Assembly (NCBI GenBank): GCA_036245525.1
Contig: BTPG01000004.1
Span: forward strand, 233,180,864-233,244,863
Length of the DNA: 64,000 nucleotides
Reading direction: 5' to 3'
DNA from: Semisulcospira habei
Taxonomy: Eukaryota; Mollusca; Gastropoda; Semisulcospiridae
The notes under the pieces were generated by a model that worked only from the letters and a program-made list of their open reading frames with translations, did not search any database and was not told the origin of the DNA. A program made the translations under genes and the position numbers. Shown in pieces: positions 1 to 18,852 of this stretch (position 1 is its first letter; each line of letters begins with the position of its first letter).

Positions 1-21
1 ATTCAGAAATGATGCACATAC

Positions 22-200
22 CTCGATCCATGTGTTGAATTGAGAGTTGAAGACTGTGATGCAGCCGTTGCTTCTTCGCTTGTTTCTCGATCGGCCGGTT
101 CAAACTCAAAATCGTTGTATGAGAAGCTATCGTCGTGATGAGAATCGGCGACGAAATAGTCTGTGATCAGGTCGCTCAATTCTTTCTGATCTGCAGGCAT
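22..200 (-). CDS. Probable first coding exon of an unidentified host gene
   Basis: The ATG at 200-198 opens a frame of about 59 codons that is acidic and serine/threonine rich (for example DYFVADSHHDDS and FEFEPADRETSEEA). It stays open to a good splice donor, GAG|GTATGT, with the exon ending at 22 and the intron starting at 21. The rest of the gene lies off the left edge. No domain can be recognised; low-complexity acidic N-termini of this kind occur in several unrelated host and transposase-derived proteins. Neighbouring sequence upstream (201 onward) is non-repetitive and would hold the promoter. It could also be a chance open frame, but start, composition and donor agree. Confidence 0.4.
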
Positions 201-1084
201 TTTTTTGCCTGATTTACAATAGTTTAATCGAGTCTTGCTTTCATTTTCGCGTGTTGTAAACAGACGAAAAGTGAACAGCGGAACAGGATGCAGTTGTTTC
301 CCTTAGTCTTGTCTCAGCCAATGAGAATTCGTGTAACTTCATCGTTGCCATGCCGCTAATAGTTCTACTCTCTGATTGGTCAGAATTCAACATTTGTGTA
401 CGCCCTTTTTTCCTTATTTGGGAGGAACACATCCTTGTAGTTTAGAACACGACCCAAGCCTGCGAAAGCGCGGACAAAGGCCTTTCCAACGATATATAAC
501 TTGATGTGGTTCTGTAGGGGATGCAACGTGTTCTGTTATGTTAAAAATAGGTCATTTTGCACAAAACAAAAGAATAATTGGGGCCGAGCTCAGACTTTTA
601 AAATCATTTTACCTATTTAATGGCATTTTTCATGATAAAGATTTTAACCATACGATACTTTGGTGTATGTAGAATACATTTCTGCAAAAAAGTGAAAATG
701 GCCCAGATTGACCCCCCCCCCCCCCCCCCCACATATTACTGCGTGTAGCGCCGATCGGCTCGCTGCGAGTTAAGACTGGTTTCGTGAGAGAGGGTTACAT
801 ATTTGTGTATTCATGTTTGACCCCAATATGTTCGACTTTTACAAACCTGAAGACGCACTTCGTGTCGCCTTTTATGTTGCTCAGTATTTCACTGTGTCTG
901 TGGTTATCTTATCGATGTCCGGGAACATTGTGCTTTACACGGACTACAAGAAATGGAGCTGGGGTGCCGGGGTTAGTTGGCGATGAGTGAAGAGAAGAGA
1001 AAACGCCGCCGCCATTAAACGTTTCCATTGGCAGATAATTCGTGCGATTTACGCATAAACGGGAACACGTATAAGTATGTAGCG
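201..1084. other. Non-coding stretch with a poly-C run
   Basis: No gene seen. A 19-base C run occupies 712-730. The part next to 200 may hold the 5' UTR and promoter of the minus-strand exon. A short plus-strand frame at 784-990 has no recognisable content. Confidence 0.4.
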
Positions 1085-1363
1085 GGGGAGAGGATTTTTA
1101 AAACAGGCTAGCGAGGATGTGGATTTTACATGGTCGGGAAGGGCATTCCAGATAAGTGCCCCTGAAAAGGATAAGCTAGTTTTATATAGATCGATCCTTG
1201 GTTTTGGGACTATGAAAAGCTTTCTGATGTCTCCAAGCTTGGACTCAGACTTACGGAACAAAGTGGAGACGTACTCAGGTGTTTTGCGTTTCCACACTTT
1301 GAACATAAAGATTGCTTTGTTATATTTAAAATGACCTTGAAGAGGCAGGAGACCTGCTTTTGA
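1085..1363 (-). mobile_element. LINE reverse transcriptase C-terminal relic (CR1/L2-like)
   Basis: The minus-strand translation contains the usual end of CR1/L2-type LINE ORF2 proteins: AGLLPLQGHFKYNKAIFMFK, then PRIDLYKTSLSFSGALIWN, then ALPDHVKSTSSLACFKN. The same block recurs at 40760-41040 and 41700-41990. Only the last 90 or so residues remain; endonuclease and catalytic RT motifs are absent, so this is a dead 5'-truncated fragment. The open frame continues upstream into unrelated sequence and should not be taken as a longer protein. Confidence 0.75.
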
Positions 1364-1545
1364 GAGCTTTTCTTCAGAGCGCAAGACTGAGACTGTGCCT
1401 GTGTACGTGCGAGAAGTTTGTTTGTCAGTGTGTACGTCGGTGCACGTATGCCGGTGTGACTGATCGTGCGAGCGCACGTTGGTAACTCAGTAGAAACGCT
1501 AACAGCAACAAACACCAAATCCAGTCAAAATAGTTTTTTTTTTTT

Positions 1546-1833
1546 TCTGGATACTGTGGTCAGTCCATTGCGCAGGTAACTTTGACTTTTGAACACAACG
1601 CGAGGCAAGTAAACACGGATTTTGTGCGCATGCGAGACTAGGGTAGACTTATAGTTTACTCTCCACAGCAATCTCCAGCCCTTCCCTAGACCACAAAAGG
1701 GACGCGGACTAAACTCAGAAGGCCTTGAGTACTGTAGTAAAACTGTTGCCGCTAGGGTACTGTATTAGATGGGCAGTTTTTGTCTATCTGATAACTATTT
1801 AAGTCACCTACACCCAGTCCGGTTAGAAGTATA
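1546..1833 (+). repeat. Dispersed repeat R2, copy 1
   Basis: About 290 bp matches 58830-59127 in the same orientation. Shared blocks include CTGGATACTGTGGT, AACACAACGCGAGGCA, CTCCACAGCAATCTCCAGCC and CAGTCCGGTTA, separated by small indels. No coding capacity, terminal repeats or target duplication were found, so the class is unknown (SINE-like or a piece of a larger element). Confidence 0.6.
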
Positions 1834-2138
1834 TATGATAGTCACCGTACAGCCTGGTGTCAACAATGCCATCATACAACATTTCAAGACCACTTGTGAC
1901 ACATGCACACACCATCAGGCCCGTATCCAGCCCACCGGTCGTGTCATTGCGAACGTCTTTGATTTCTTTTTTTCTTTTTTTTAGTACGGTATAATGCCGT
2001 GTAAAACAAAGGCCTACTTAAAAAAAATGTTTATTATTTATTTGTTAATAGATGCAGTGTCGACATTGGTGTCGAAAAGTGAGTGTCTATGTGGATAAAT
2101 GAGTGTCCAGGTGCTCAACCAAGCTCGAGTTAGCGGCC

Positions 2139-3223
2139 TTAAAAGGCTGACCAGAACCAGAGGCCTTTGCACCTGTCAGACTGACAGGCTTGGGTGGCGG
2201 CTGAGGCCGGCTTAGAGGCAGCAGAGGGCGGCGCTGCCGGACCGGGAGTGTCCGCCTTCTGCGTTCCCTGGCTCCTCGTCACCACTGGAGGAGGGTTACT
2301 CTCCAGGGACGAGAGGAGCCGAGGCTCCGCCCCCAACCAAAAAGTTGGGGTTTGACAGGAGAAGTCTTTGGTGGGGCGCTTGCCTGCCACCGCAGCACTG
2401 AAAGTAAATACAGAGGTGTTACTGTTTGAGGCATCCTTAGCTGCACCAGGGCCGTCAACCAGTTTTTTGGCGTCCGCAAAGGACAGCCCCTTCTCCACAC
2501 GCACCTGCTGAATCTTGCACTCGATATCCAACGAGGGCACTTCTTGTCCGAAGCCATATGCGCCCCCTGGCAATTCACACACAGGGGGGTGGCTGTGCAG
2601 GACTCAGCAGAGTGTCCGGGCTTAGTGCAACGGGCGCATGAAGCTGGCGACATGTCTTCTGCCCATGGCCATACTTTTGGCACGTACTTCTTCACTTTCA
2701 AGAAGTAATAACCTCCCCAGATGGTAGTAGGAGGGGTGGGGGTGCCAAACGTCAGGATGATGGTAGGGAGACGGATCTCCCCACCACCTCGCTTGGAAGC
2801 CAAGTGCCTGACGTAAGTCACCCCCTGCGTCTTAAGGTTTCGTACAAGTTCATCTTCCGACAGTTCTGCCAATGATTGATCTTTTTTCACACCTCTAGAA
2901 GAATTCATAGTTTTGTGGGGTGTGACCTCCACTGGAGTGTCTCCGATGGAAGAGAGCCTCAGTAGCCCGTTGGAGTGTGCCCGGGTACGGCACTCAACCA
3001 GCAAGTCACCAGATCTGAAACGCTGGGCCTCAGGCCTGCCAACACGGCTCCTGAGGGTCTCCCCCACAAGGAAAGGATACAGCTTGGAAACAGGCTTCTC
3101 TTGAACTTTGCTATGTACAATGAGGAAGCGAGGCCAGACGGACGACGCCTGAGGCGTCGCTTTCTCACAGTCCGAGTCACTGTCCAGTTCAATGTCCGTG
3201 ACTATGTGCCGCATTTGCGCCAT
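2139..3223 (-). mobile_element. LINE ORF1 (gag-like, zinc-knuckle protein), frameshifted
   Basis: A minus-strand frame starting at 3223 encodes a gag-like ORF1 of the type carried by I/Jockey-group LINEs, which binds the element RNA. Visible blocks are WPRFLIVHSK near residue 30, SGDLLVEC near 71, the motif SSRGVKKDQSLAELSEDELV, and two cysteine knuckles, CARCTKPGHSAESC (CX2CX4HX4C) and CVNCQGAHMASDKKC. After CPRW the homology moves to another frame (VEKGLSFADAKKLV), which ends at 2139, so a frameshift lies near 2560. No ORF2 follows, which is unusual because LINEs normally lose the 5' end, so a deletion is likely. The RNase H-bearing LINE at 50320-53125 is of the type that would use such an ORF1. 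Confidence 0.75.
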
Positions 3224-3226
3224 TTT

Positions 3227-3254
3227 AAGTCCCTTCTATTTATAGAAGGGACTT
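3227..3254. repeat. Near-perfect 28-bp palindrome at repeat R1 edge
   Basis: Arms AAGTCCCTTCTAT and ATAGAAGGGACTT flank a 2-base TT centre. It lies 4 bp beyond the ATG of the LINE ORF1 at 3223. A slightly decayed version marks the same end of the second R1 copy near 15884-15911. Confidence 0.8.
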
Positions 3255-3417
3255 TTTAGGACGGGTCGCGGTGGTGCGAATTTACTAGCATGTCCATGAT
3301 GTCAAAGGCGGGCAGCCATGAACCTTTAACAATTGAAGTAACGAGATAAAAATTACGTCATGTCTGGTTACGCTAACCTCGCTGCTGAACGTAGACCTAC
3401 ATTTGCCGCGAAGCGCC

Positions 3418-3488
<71 letters not shown>

Positions 3489-3492
3489 TGTG

Positions 3493-4122
3493 TGTTACGA
3501 TTGTGGTTGTGTTGTCCTGTGAGAGCATGCATGTGTTAATCGTAGAAAACGATCCGATTTTTATTTGAGCTATCATACTTTTATGTGACTTCTTTATACA
3601 TTAGAATTTAGAGCTGAAGTTAGCAGCCGAGTTTTCGTAGCCTGTTATAGTTTTTCTGGAAAGTTTATTTTAATGAGTTTCGGCTGCGTGTTTTCGTTCT
3701 GATTGGTTGCGTTGTATGATTTTCGCAGATGATTCTGGAAATTGGTAGTATATATAAAGAGGGCGCTAGGAAGGCACGTAGGTACATTGTCTTGCTTTGT
3801 CAGTGTAGAGATATGCAGTTTATCGTAGGTACGTGGCCCGTAGAGGGTGTACATTGTGTGAGACGCTGCGTATGAGAAACTTTGAGTTGCCAGTGTGGAC
3901 ATTGCAGAAGAGACTTTGTATCAGTATTTTTGCAATTGGGATTGCATTGTGTAGAGATCGCATCGCTGAAATAAAATATTTGTTGGAACTGTTACTCCAG
4001 TATTGTCTACATCCTTAAGCCACGTGTGACGGACTGCAGCTGAATGAGGTTTATTTGAAAAGAACCTTACGTGTGTGCGTCTGGTGTGTTTATCATACTA
4101 AGACTACAACTCCACCACGTAA

Positions 4123-4124
<2 letters not shown>
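3493..4124 (+). mobile_element. Solo LTR (family 1) in a (TG)n microsatellite
   Basis: The 632-bp element begins TGTTACGATTG and ends CCACGTAACA, so it has the TG...CA ends of an LTR with 7-bp inverted termini (TGTTACG/CGTAACA). It is flanked by the 5-bp duplication GTGTG (3488-3492 and 4125-4129), although in a TG repeat that duplication is weak evidence by itself. Inside are a TATA box (TATATAAA at 3751) and a polyadenylation signal (AATAAA at 3970), as expected of an LTR promoter/terminator. Homologous copies lie at 44278-45315, 47265-47503 and, inverted, 48884-50319. No internal gag/pol is present. Confidence 0.85.
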
Positions 4125-4178
<54 letters not shown>

Positions 4179-4605
4179 GCGTGCGCGCGTATGTATGTAA
4201 ACAAGAGAATCTCCGATATTTTTGTACACACAATCTTGAAACTTGGCGAAATACTTTCTTTAAAGTGGTGGCTACGAGAGCCTCCGAGCATATTGTAATT
4301 GAATGTCTCATTGAAGACAAAAACAACCGTTTATAGGAAGTCGGTTGACCCAGATTGGAGTCCGTAATTTTTGTCATATTTACTTGCACTTTTGCATATA
4401 GCTAGTTTGGAGACAGACATTGAATGATTTCGTTAGCCAGCTTTGTATCCTTTCAACTTCTTTAGTAAATGTTAATTCTTTTGAGAAAAGAATTAAAACA
4501 ATTAAAAAAAACTTGACTTCTAGAGAAAGTCAGACAGTGGCGGTGACGTAAAAGAGGCAACTCCGTCACTACGCAAACATTGACATAATACTCTAAATAT
4601 GACGT

Positions 4606-4607
<2 letters not shown>

Positions 4608-4681
<74 letters not shown>
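4608..4681. repeat. (TC)n microsatellite
   Basis: An almost pure TC tract immediately 5' of a CR1/L2-like LINE. See the finding on (TC)n at LINE junctions. Confidence 0.95.
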
Positions 4682-4684
<3 letters not shown>

Positions 4685-6212
4685 AGAAAGACACATGTCA
4701 CCAAATACCAACAACCCAGATCGTCTCTTAAACATTGGCCACCTTAATGTGTATCATCTCTGCCGCAAAATACCTGACATCACAATTCTTCTAAATCAGC
4801 CATCACAATTTCATATCTTTGGCTTTACTGAATCCCGCCTGACAGACAATATCAGTGATCAGGCAATCTCCATACCTAATTTTGCTATTCTACGTCGTGA
4901 TGCCTCTGTTCTAGGCCAAACTGGCATAGTAATATACATACATGACTCTATAATTCAATATGTGACTAGAAGACTTGACCTAGAATCAAAGCAAATTGAA
5001 TGCATGTGGTTGGAAATAAAAACATCGAAGTCATCACCCGTTCTTGTAGGGTTTATTTATAGAAATCCAGCGGCCACAGTGGCATGGCTTGATGACTTTG
5101 AATCAATGATTGACACAGTACAGAAATGCAGGGGTGATATACATATCCTAGGTGATTTTAATGTTGATTTGTTAAAAGACTGTTACTCTTCATGGAATTC
5201 AATGATCTCTTTTCTTGGTTTAACACAAGTTGTTCAGTCGCCCACACGAGTTACTTCATCTTCTGCGACAATGATAGACCATATCTATACTACAAATGTA
5301 AATGCTGTTAATAATGTCCATGTTCTCAATGTTTCTATCAGTGATCACTTCCCAGTATCTTTCTCGCTGTCTGCCAAATTAGCTAAGAAATTTTGCACAG
5401 GGCATACTACTATTATTTACAGGTCTTTCAAAAAATTTAACCAGAATGCCTTTCTCTATGACTTATCCAATATCCCATTTAATGATGTGTTAAATTACAA
5501 TGACCCAAATGAAGCCCTCACCCGATGGAATGAACTGTTCCTCGGTGTTCTAGATAAACATGCCCCAGTGCGAACAAAACGTGTCAAACATCCCACAATC
5601 CCTGAATGGCTAACTGGAGAAATAAAAGCAGCCATGCAACTCAGAGATACACTTAAGAAAGAAAAGAAATTTGTTGACTATAAAAAAACAAAGAAATTTT
5701 GTCAAATCTTTAGTCTGAAAAGCTCAAAGACAACATGCCGAACAGATCATTGCAGATGGCAAGGACCTGCGCTCTGTTTGGCAAGTTATCAACACCTTTA
5801 CTAAAGGTTACAATCACAGAGACATGAACATTGCACCTGAGCTTACTGCAGATACCTTCAATACCCACTTTCTTAGCATAACTGAGACTTTAGCACGCAC
5901 TAATACAAATGATCCTGCGAAATACAAATGTTCTCAGCAACTACGATTTCACAGTAACAGTACTGCTGGTTGTGTTTTCTCACGCCCCTCAATGACTGTT
6001 TTTGACGTGGGTAAATATATATCTAATATGAAAAAGAGGTCATGTGGTTCAGATGGCATCAGTTGCGAAATTCTTAAAATAGCTCTGCCCTACATAGTTG
6101 AGTCTCTAACGTTCATTTACAATCTGTCTATTCAAAGAAATATTTTCCCTGATGAGTTAAAAACAGCTAAGGTCATTCCCCTTCCCAAAAGCAAAAACTT
6201 AAACTCATTGAA
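4682..6212 (+). mobile_element. CR1/L2-like LINE ORF2, 5' part (endonuclease and RT start), broken
   Basis: From 4695 the frame encodes an APE-type endonuclease: GHLNVYHLCRKIPDI, the catalytic-Glu block FTESRL, YRNPAA, LGDFNVDLL and SDHFPVSF. A linker EIKAAMQLRDTLKKEKKF follows. The frame is lost near 5690-5800 and resumes in another frame at 5824, with the beginning of the reverse transcriptase (KKRSCGSDGISCEILKIALP, then FPDELKTAKVIPLPKSKN). It then runs straight into a 27-bp tandem array at 6213 and the rest of RT, including the catalytic DD box, is missing. ORF1 is also absent. The closest relatives in the window are at 34284-41062 and 63310-64000. It is a dead copy. Confidence 0.85.
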
Positions 6213-7065
6213 TGAAGGGTTTACATTTAGCTATGATAGTAAAGGGTTCACATTTAGCTATGATAGTAAAGGGTTCACATTTAGCTATGATAGTAAAGGG
6301 TTCACATTTAGCTATGATAGTAAAGGTTAATATTTAGCTATGATAGTAAAGGGTTCACATTTAGCTATGATAGTATAGTGTTCACATTTAGCTATGATAG
6401 TAAAGGTTAATATTTAGCTATGATAGTATAGGGTTCACATTTAGCTATGATAGTAAAGGTTAATATTTAGCTATGATAGTATAGGGTTCACATTTAGCTA
6501 TGATAGTAAAGGGTTAATATTTAGCTATGATAATAAAGGGTTCACATTTAGCTATGATAGTAAAGGGTTCACATTTAGCTATGATAGTAAAGGGTTCACG
6601 TTTAGCTATGATAGTAAAGGGTTCACATGTAGCTATGATAGTAAAGGGTTCACATTTAGCTATGATAGTAAAGGGTTCACATTTAGCTATGATAGTAAAG
6701 GGTTCACATTTAGCTATGATAGTAAAGGTTAATATTTAGCTATGATAGTAAAGGGTTCACATTTAGCTATGATAGTATAGGGTTCACGTTTAGCTATGAT
6801 AGTAAAGGGTTAATATTTAGCTATGATTATATAGGGTTCACATTTAGCTATGAGAGTAAAGGTTAATATTTAGCTATGATTATATAGGGTTCACATTTAG
6901 CTATGATAGTAAAGGGTTAATATTTAGCTATGATAGTAAAGGGTTCACGTTTAGCTATGATAATATAGGGTTCAAATTTAGCTATGATAGTAAAGGGTTA
7001 ATATTTAGCTATGATTATATAGGGTTCACATTTAGCTATGATAGTAAAGGTTAATATTTAGCTAA
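6213..7065. repeat. 27-bp minisatellite (about 32 units)
   Basis: Units contain TTTAGCTATGATAGTAAAGG with two main variants, GTTCACAT and GTTAATAT, some 1-2 bases shorter. The array starts abruptly inside LINE RT coding sequence (after codons for LNSLNEG) and ends at GCTAATGTTGG. The first units read in frame with the LINE as GFTFSYDSK repeats until a stop at 6328-6330; that is incidental. Confidence 0.9.
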
Positions 7066-7599
7066 TGTTGGTCTATGTCTTCAGGTCTTTGCACTTTCTA
7101 CGGCATATCATGGTTAGTCGAGTCTCGTCACTTCAACACACAGTGACAATCACTGATGATGTAACCAGCAGGCTGTGGTCGCTGTCTCTCCCTCTCACAC
7201 CTGCACACACCAGACATGGTTAGTTCCGCAGACTTGGACACAGAACAAACGACTTTCCATCTGAAATACAACTTGCCTTTGGCATAAATACAGGTGGGTA
7301 CTGACGGTTTAAACATTGCTCTTCTCAACTCAATCCTAACTACCATCTTTCATTTGTTTGATTAGCGATTAAGTCTATCAACATGTCTGTCTGTCCATCC
7401 ACCTCTGTATGTATCTATCAACACGGTGGGATATAGGCACTGCCAATCAATGCAAATTACCGAATATCATACTTGTAAATAACATTAACAAAAGTAAGAA
7501 CCATTAGCAGTTTGTTGTATCTGATGTTCAGTGTATTTATTTTTTACTAGTCCTATTTATCTTTCCAGTTTCTCATTCTTTCTTTATTTCCTTAGAGGA

Positions 7600-7600
<1 letters not shown>
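7066..7600. other. Unassigned non-coding sequence
   Basis: Nothing recognised on either strand apart from short random frames. The missing 3' half of the LINE RT does not resume here. Confidence 0.4.

Positions 7601-7660
<60 letters not shown>
7601..7660. repeat. (TG)n microsatellite, left flank of a LINE
   Basis: Pure TG tract. A second TG tract lies at the other end of the LINE (10243-10308), so the element appears to have entered a TG repeat. Confidence 0.9.
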
Positions 7661-7692
<32 letters not shown>

Positions 7693-10242
7693 TTATTTCA
7701 GTTTTTGCAGGCCATCAGGCCCATATGAACACAAAATACAATTTACAACCAGAAAATACAGGAAGGTGGTTGTAAAGAACACAATCACATAGCATTACAT
7801 CAGCGCACATAAATAAACAAAAACAACAAAAGTTCAAAGCAAATCCCTCTAATTCCTTAATTTAAGGCACCCTGAAATATACATAGCAACTTTAAAGACC
7901 AGTTTATCATGTAGGTTTCCACACAGCAGCTGAACTTTGAGATCGGATGGGAATCTGTAGTAAAACAGTGGAATGTACTTTTTACGTAAAGGGGAATATT
8001 TTGGACACTCGAAAAGAAAATGACACAAATCTTCAGGCTTATGCCAATCACATGAATTACATTCTGGATTAGTGATGGGTTTTCCAAATCTGGATACTCC
8101 GTTTAAAGGTAAACGGTTACATCTAAGTAAACAAATTGCCCGCCTGAGTTCACAAGAAGTCAGCTGCCCTATGTAACTTGCTCTAAGTATTTCTGGGTGG
8201 TAATGGCAGTATTCTGTGTTTGATGTAAGGGATGCATGCCAGTCCTGTCGGAAACAATCCATCAGCCGATCTTTGAATATCTGAATGAACAGAGGAGTGT
8301 TTCCAACTGACTGCATTTCCCACACATACCCAAACCCGTGCATACACAACAGAGTCTTTATTTACGTAGCCCAGTTCGATCTACCTGAGGCATCATGCAT
8401 ACATAACATCGTGTAACACTGTCTTGGGTATCTGTTTTCTGACATGGTAAGAAGTCTGCACCAATACTTCACCATTCGAACATAGGCATCAATATACATA
8501 GGAAATCTTCCACACTCACCCAGCGCAATATTGTTTTTTACATCTCTTCCAACACCAAGGACCATTTTACAAACCTTTATATGAACCTGCTCAATTACAT
8601 CATGCCTCTGGAAACCCCAAACCTCTGACCCATATAGCACAATGGGCTTAATCTTGACAACAAAAATGTGAAAAACAGTGTCAGATGGCACGTTTTGTAA
8701 TTTGAAGTATAGTCTTTTGATGCCTGCAACTGCTCTCCTGGCTTTTCCAGCTAAGTTTTCTACACATCTAGCCCAGTTCAGAGTAGAGGAAAATATCACA
8801 CCAAGGTAAGTATAACTGGACTCGACTTGAATCTGCTTGTTAGCATAAAACCATTTTTCACAATTTTTCACAAAACCTCCATTTTTGAAGACTACCACTT
8901 TTGTCTTGTCCATGTTCACAGTGAGACCCCATTTTTTACAGTATTTTTCTAAACAATTAATTTTCTTTTGGAGATCTGCTACAGAGTCAGAGACAATGGC
9001 TATATCATCAGCATACATAAGAAGGAAAATACCCAGTGGGTCCGCAAAAATATCAATGCCACGTGCACCGCACGATGATATTTCTGTCTCAAATTCTGAA
9101 AGAAAGATAGAAAACAGCAGTGGGCTCAACACACAACCTTGTCGCACCCCTGACATGCAATCAAAGTAGTCGGTAACTTTGGTTCCAACCCTTACAGCAG
9201 CTTTCACATGTTTGTACATACTCTCCAGTGTCTGAAGCAACTTACCATGAACTCCTTTACGTAACAAGAGATACAACAGTTTTGTCCTGTGCACACTGTC
9301 GTAAGCTTTAGAAAAGTCTACATACATGGTGTAAAAACGGCCACCCTGCTTGCTAAGATACTTTTGCACTAGTGCCTGTAAACAAAAAATGTTGTCTATA
9401 GTACTGTACCCTTTACGGAAGCCAGCTTGAGCCTCAGGAATACAATCATTCTCTTCACAAAAACGAATCAACCTGTTGTTAATGACAAAACTGTACAACT
9501 TACTGATAACGTTCAAAAGAGGAATTCCTCTGTAGTTGTCAACATTTCTAGGGTTACCCTTTTTGTGTAGTGGAAATATCACAGCCATGGTCCAGCTTTT
9601 AGGGTATTCCGCACTTTGAAACACACGATTGAACAAAGGATGCAGAAATTTCACAAGGATCTCACCTGCATGATGAAAAAGGTCAGTGGGCAAGCCATCA
9701 GGGCCTGATGCTTTCCCTTTCTTCATGCTATTAATAGCACTGCGAATTTCATCCTGCGTGATTTCCTCGTCAAATTTTGCATTGTGACAACCATCACAAT
9801 CATCAGATAATATATGGTCATTCAAAACACCCTCGGCCTGTCTGCTGAAACCTGAATCATCAACATTCTGATCCACATTTAGCAAATTACGAAAATAATC
9901 ATACCACACGCGTGGTGAAATAACATCAGAACACAACTTCTTAACGCCAGTCAGAGACTTTATTTTTTGCCAAAATGTTCTTGAATTTGCATCGTTACAT
10001 GCATCGTTGAGCTCATTCAAAACCCGTGCGTTGTACTCTACTTGTTTTGTTTTACACAACTTCTTAAATTCTTTCTTCATGTCAAGATACTTCCCTAAGT
10101 CGTCATGTGTGTTTGTGTGTCTGAACTGCTTCAACTGTATGTACTTGTTTTGTTTTGCTAACTCGCAGTCCGAGTCCCACCACGGCGGCTGTGCACGGGA
10201 TTCACCACCTACCTTCTTACCTGATCTCATTTTGTCAGCCGC
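7661..10242 (-). mobile_element. 5'-truncated LINE inserted in (TG)n
   Basis: The element runs from its truncated 5' end at about 10242 to a 3' tail that reads (ATT)n on its own strand (7661-7690). Both outer flanks are TG tracts. It holds one RT reading frame with a single premature stop. The endonuclease and any ORF1 are missing. The 3' UTR is short, about 150 bp before the tail. Confidence 0.85.
7849..10230 (-). pseudogene. LINE reverse transcriptase with one in-frame stop
   Basis: The frame opens at 10230 (PPWWDSDCELAK is a typical endonuclease-RT linker) and carries all core RT motifs: GPDGLPTDLFHH, NYRGIPLLNVISKL, QAGFRKGYSTIDNIF, motif A MYVDFSKAYDSVH, GVRQGCVLSPLLFSIF, catalytic box MYADDIAIVSD, TKVVVF and YLGVIFSS. 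A TAA at 8364-8362 stops it after SNWAT, but the same frame continues through IKTLLCMHGFGYVWE to 7849, with a C-terminal cysteine motif CNSCDWHKPEDLCHFLFECP. So it is one protein with a point stop. The YADD box and motif A Asp are intact. I do not assign a clade. Confidence 0.85.
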
Positions 10243-10308
10243 CTTGTGTGTGTGTGTGTGTATGTGTGTGTGTTTGTGTGAACATGCGTGCGTGTGTGTG
10301 TGTGTCTA
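10243..10308. repeat. (TG)n-rich microsatellite, right flank of a LINE
   Basis: TG tract with scattered substitutions (TATG, TTTG, AACATGCG). It faces the truncated 5' end of the LINE at 7661-10242. Confidence 0.85.
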
Positions 10309-10917
10309 ACCTAGTTATGTATTAGAGCATTGTTTTGTTATGATAATGTTGATTAGTAGTTTGTAGCAACGGCAAGTTTGAAAATTGGTCTTGTAACCAA
10401 ATACTTCTATCGTTGTAAAAGAAAAGTTCATTGTCATTGTCATTGTCATTCATTGTCAATTATCACGATACCTTTACTTTAAAGTTTTATTTTTACGTGT
10501 GCTTACAGAAATACACGAAATGTAATCAATTGACATTTATACAGCCAAACATACATGTAGTAATTGTATATCATGCATGTGCGGATCACTTTACAGTACT
10601 TTTGAACATCGGCACTTTTGGTATCAGTTTCAGCCCACTTAATCAAATTTCAAATACAAACGATTTTGAATTTCCAAAAACTACAGTAGCTCGCTTGAGC
10701 TTGCCCTTAGCACCACGTGAATGTTCTGTGTTTATGTACAGTGTGTGAGTGAATGCGCGTGATTCACGTGAGCGTGCTTGTTGGGTTCAGTTCGCGGCGG
10801 CGCTTTGAGCCGATTTTCAATTGGGATAAAGCGCCTATTTAATGAGCTTATTATTATTATTATTATTATTAAATACCAAGACGTTTCCGGTTTGTAGAGC
10901 CAGCTTATACAGGAGCC
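10309..10917. other. Upstream region of the NERD/helicase-like gene
   Basis: No gene seen. Contains CATTGT repeats near 10429-10455 and a (TTA)n tract near 10849-10870, just before a candidate first exon. Promoter elements could not be placed with confidence. Confidence 0.4.
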
Positions 10918-10974
10918 ATGGGCAGGAAACGGAAACCTCCACTTCCAGTTAGCGAGCTGGCAGGCGAGAAGAAG
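10918..10974 (+). CDS. Possible alternative first exon of the NERD/helicase-like gene
   Basis: An ATG in a good context (GCCATGG) opens 19 codons, MGRKRKPPLPVSELAGEKK, ending exactly at a donor AAG|GTACCG in phase 0. An acceptor at 11599 (TTACAG|GCTAGG) would join it in frame to the next exon (ARHSDSGRLL). The basic KRK could act as a nuclear signal. The alternative start at 11192 also fits phase, so the two may be alternative promoters, or one is chance. Confidence 0.35.
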
Positions 10975-11191
10975 GTACCGTTTATTTCTTTGTTTGTTTG
11001 CTGATACTGTCAGTGTCACTAGAGGTTTCATGTGCGTGACTAGGGGAATTCTCTGGTCTTGTTAAGTCTGTCTTGATTGGGTGGCATGCAAATCAGCCTT
11101 ACGTTGAGCTGAACGCAATACTGGTTTAAATTACGGGCGATTTTGAATGAGTGTGACTGAGAGTGGATGATTATTTCAACTAACCGTCGTT

Positions 11192-18462
<7,271 letters not shown>

Positions 18463-18790
18463 CCCTTGCTCCCTTGACTCTACATCGACCGTCATGCGCG
18501 GGAAGCGCCAGAGTAGTGCCTGTAGACCCAGAGCTATTCTGGCACCACCCTTAAACTGCTAACCCATTTGACCCCTAGGGCGAATTTCACTACCAACGAC
18601 TTCTTATCAGTTGTAGGAGATAGATCGGCCATGATAATTCAAGGGTAGTGCCAGATTAGCTTAACGCGATTGTGGGTCAAAATATCAATTAACTAATAGG
18701 AGAGGAACACTGTAAAAAAGAAAAGAAAGGTCACTACCTGTACAATTTGCTGTAACAATCACAAACAGTAGGCTTGATGGGTTCTTTATT

Positions 18791-18852
<62 letters not shown>

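Larger units (their letters stand above)
3227..4607 (+). repeat. Dispersed repeat R1, copy 1, interrupted by a solo LTR
   Basis: Two stretches match repeat R1 at 15884-16650 in order: 3227-3492 (palindrome, GGGTCGC block, TCGCTGCTGAACGTA, (TG)n) and 4125-4607 (AGAATCT block, CTCCGAGCAT, GACGGTGACGTAAAA-like block, ATATGACGTA). A 632-bp LTR sits between them within the (TG)n. The copy ends at a (TC)n tract that leads into a LINE. Confidence 0.75.

Noticed and set aside
4055..4389. Open frames of Cys-Val or Thr-His repeats
   Set aside because: They are translations of a (TG)n/(CA)n microsatellite; the same applies at 16008-16329, 15913-16236 and 42149-42483.
4462..4735. Frames rich in Arg-Glu repeats
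   Set aside because: Translations of the (TC)n tract; likewise at 41476-41658 and 42496-42775.
8885..9169. Plus-strand frame inside the minus-strand RT
   Set aside because: Antisense shadow of the RT catalytic region; no independent features.
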